Of a DNA stretch of 64,000 bases, positions 62,881 to 64,000 are shown piece by piece. Below the pieces are notes generated by a model. It made no database searches and was not told where the DNA came from. It was given only the letters and a program-made list of their open reading frames with translations. The stretch is from assembly GCA_018398585.1 (NCBI GenBank), contig JAGTTD010000001.1, forward strand, positions 32,377,438-32,441,437, written 5' to 3'. The stretch is from Simmondsia chinensis. Lineage: Eukaryota > Streptophyta > Magnoliopsida > Caryophyllales > Simmondsiaceae. Both the position numbers and the translations under genes were made by a program. Each line of letters starts with the position of its first letter. Positions within the stretch are counted from its first letter, which is position 1.

Positions 62881-64000
62881 GAAGCTGATCCCATGACATT
62901 TGATGAGGCGATGAAATTTCATGATGCCTCTTTTTGGCGAGAGGCAATGAGTGATGAGATGGATTCTATCATGGGCAATAATACTTGGGTATTAGTGGAT
63001 CTTCCACTAGGAAACAAGCCTATCGGGTGTAAATGGATTTCAAAAAGAAGATGAAAGTCGATGGAATGATAGATAAGTTCAAGGCCTGATTGGTAGCTAA
63101 AGGGTTCATCCAAAAACACGGGTTGGACTACTTGGACACATATGCGCCCGTGGAAAGAATATCGATGATAAGAGTTTTGATGGCTCTTACCTCAATTTAT
63201 AAGCTAGTGATTCACCAAATAGATGTCAAAACGGTATTCCTGAGTGGTGAGCTAGAAGAGGAAGTGTACATCGAACAACCGGAAGGTTTTGTTGTTCTGG
63301 GCTAAGAGAGAAAAGTATGTAAACTCATACATTCTCTATATGGGGTAAAACAAGCCCCAAAGTAGTGGCACTAGAAATTTGATGAAGTTGTTCTAAACAA
63401 CGGATTCATTATAAATGAATCAAATAAATGTCTCTAGAGCAAGTTTGATAATGGTGAAAGAGTCATTATATGTTTGTATGTCGATAACATGCTGATATTC
63501 GGTACTGATGAGGAACAAGTAGAGAAAACTAGAGAGTTTATCTCGAAAAACTTTGCTATGAAGTATATGAGTAAGACAGAGGTAATCCTCGGTATAAGAA
63601 TTGTAAGGAGAGGTGATACCATTTCATTGACATAGTCTCACTACGTTGAAAATGTATTGAAAAGGTTCCACCTTGAAGGTTGTGAACCAATGTCCACTCC
63701 AATGGATCCAAGCGTGAAACTTATACCGAATAAGGGAGCTCCAGTGTCCCAATTAAAATATGCCCAAGTCATTGGTTGTCTTGTGTATGCCATGACGAGC
63801 ACAAGGCCAGACATAGCCCTTGCCGTCTGAAAGCTAAGTAGGTATACTAGCAATCCAAGTAAGATACACTAGCATGCTGTAGATCATGTACTGAAGTACC
63901 CGAAGAAGACCATAGATTATGGTATTTCTTATGTAGGGTATCCTCCCATTTTGGGGGGGTACTCTGATGCGAGTCGGATCTCCGACATGGAGGATCATGT
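62881..64000 (+). pseudogene. copia-6 reverse transcriptase, cut by window end
   Basis: SFWREAMSDEMDSIMGNNTW, VAKGFIQKHGLDYLDTYAP, HQIDVKTVFLSGELEEEVY and SLYGVKQAPK are clear RVT_2 motifs. The catalytic box reads YVDNML, so the second Asp is Asn. The thumb (KTEVILGIRIVR, TRPDIALAV) and the beginning of RNase H (GGYSDAS) reach the right edge. Stops after VVLG and inside KQAPK, among others. Confidence 0.86.

Larger units (their letters stand above)
59832..64000 (+). mobile_element. Ty1/copia element copia-6, runs off right edge
   Basis: 5' LTR, gag, protease, integrase and RT in copia order, truncated by the window end before RNase H. Many stops and several frameshifts. The LTR and the bases after it match the non-coding LTR element at 18122-23693. 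Confidence 0.92.

Overview
This is nuclear DNA from a flowering plant, probably a dicot. The evidence is an AT-rich sequence packed with plant-type Ty1/copia and Ty3/gypsy retrotransposons primed by initiator tRNA-Met, a plant L1-type LINE, a BED/hATC hAT transposon, TRIM elements, a decayed 5S rRNA fragment, a trihelix (GT-3-like) exon and a plant-mobile-domain gene relic. The species cannot be read from the window. No tRNA gene, intact 5S gene, CRISPR array or organellar segment was recognised. Nearly everything is transposable-element sequence, much of it nested, and most coding regions are broken.

Layout. 1-3.9 kb: 3' part of a copia element (copia-1). 4.3-5.1 kb: inverted-repeat element. 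6.6-6.9 kb (minus): first exon of a trihelix transcription factor, the only ordinary cellular exon recognised with confidence. 7.5-8.4 and 9.2-9.9 kb: two hairpin-forming DNA elements. 10.4-16.9 kb: copia-2 with both LTRs, split at its protease/integrase boundary by a complete 1.77-kb LTR element (11336-13104) with a perfect 5-bp target duplication. That small element has no pol; it carries a 321-codon open frame containing an RRM most like those of plant polypyrimidine-tract-binding proteins (PTB).

16.9-29.9 kb: a large inverted-repeat element holds (a) a hAT transposon (17256-25955, perfect 8-bp target duplication), itself interrupted by a 5.6-kb non-coding LTR element (18122-23693, perfect 5-bp duplication), and (b) a gag-protease-only copia relic on the minus strand (copia-3, 26316-29271). 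31.1 kb: an intact 293-bp TRIM. 31.9-37.5 kb: a decayed Ty3/gypsy element with a Harbinger-like insertion in its LTR. 37.5-39.9 kb: nested inverted repeats. 40.0-43.4 kb: copia-4 remains with a second TRIM, a split 5S-derived sequence and a LINE tail. 44.0-45.3 kb: 5'-truncated LINE. 49.3-52.3 kb: exon-like sequence and an intron-containing plant-mobile-domain gene relic, cut by copia-5 (minus, 52252-59265). 59.8 kb to the right edge: copia-6.

Relationships. The non-coding LTR element inside the hAT shares LTR blocks and the sequence just after the 5' LTR with copia-6, so copia-6-like elements are its likely enzyme donors. Copia-4 and copia-5 are one family: similar LTR ends, related gag and a shared ~450-bp non-coding leader module, single in copia-5 and tandemly doubled in copia-4. 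The observations most worth checking are the RRM-carrying LTR element with its pyrimidine-rich LTR leader, the hairpin-array leader of copia-5 with the shared leader module, and the unusual primer-site region of copia-6 and its non-coding partner.
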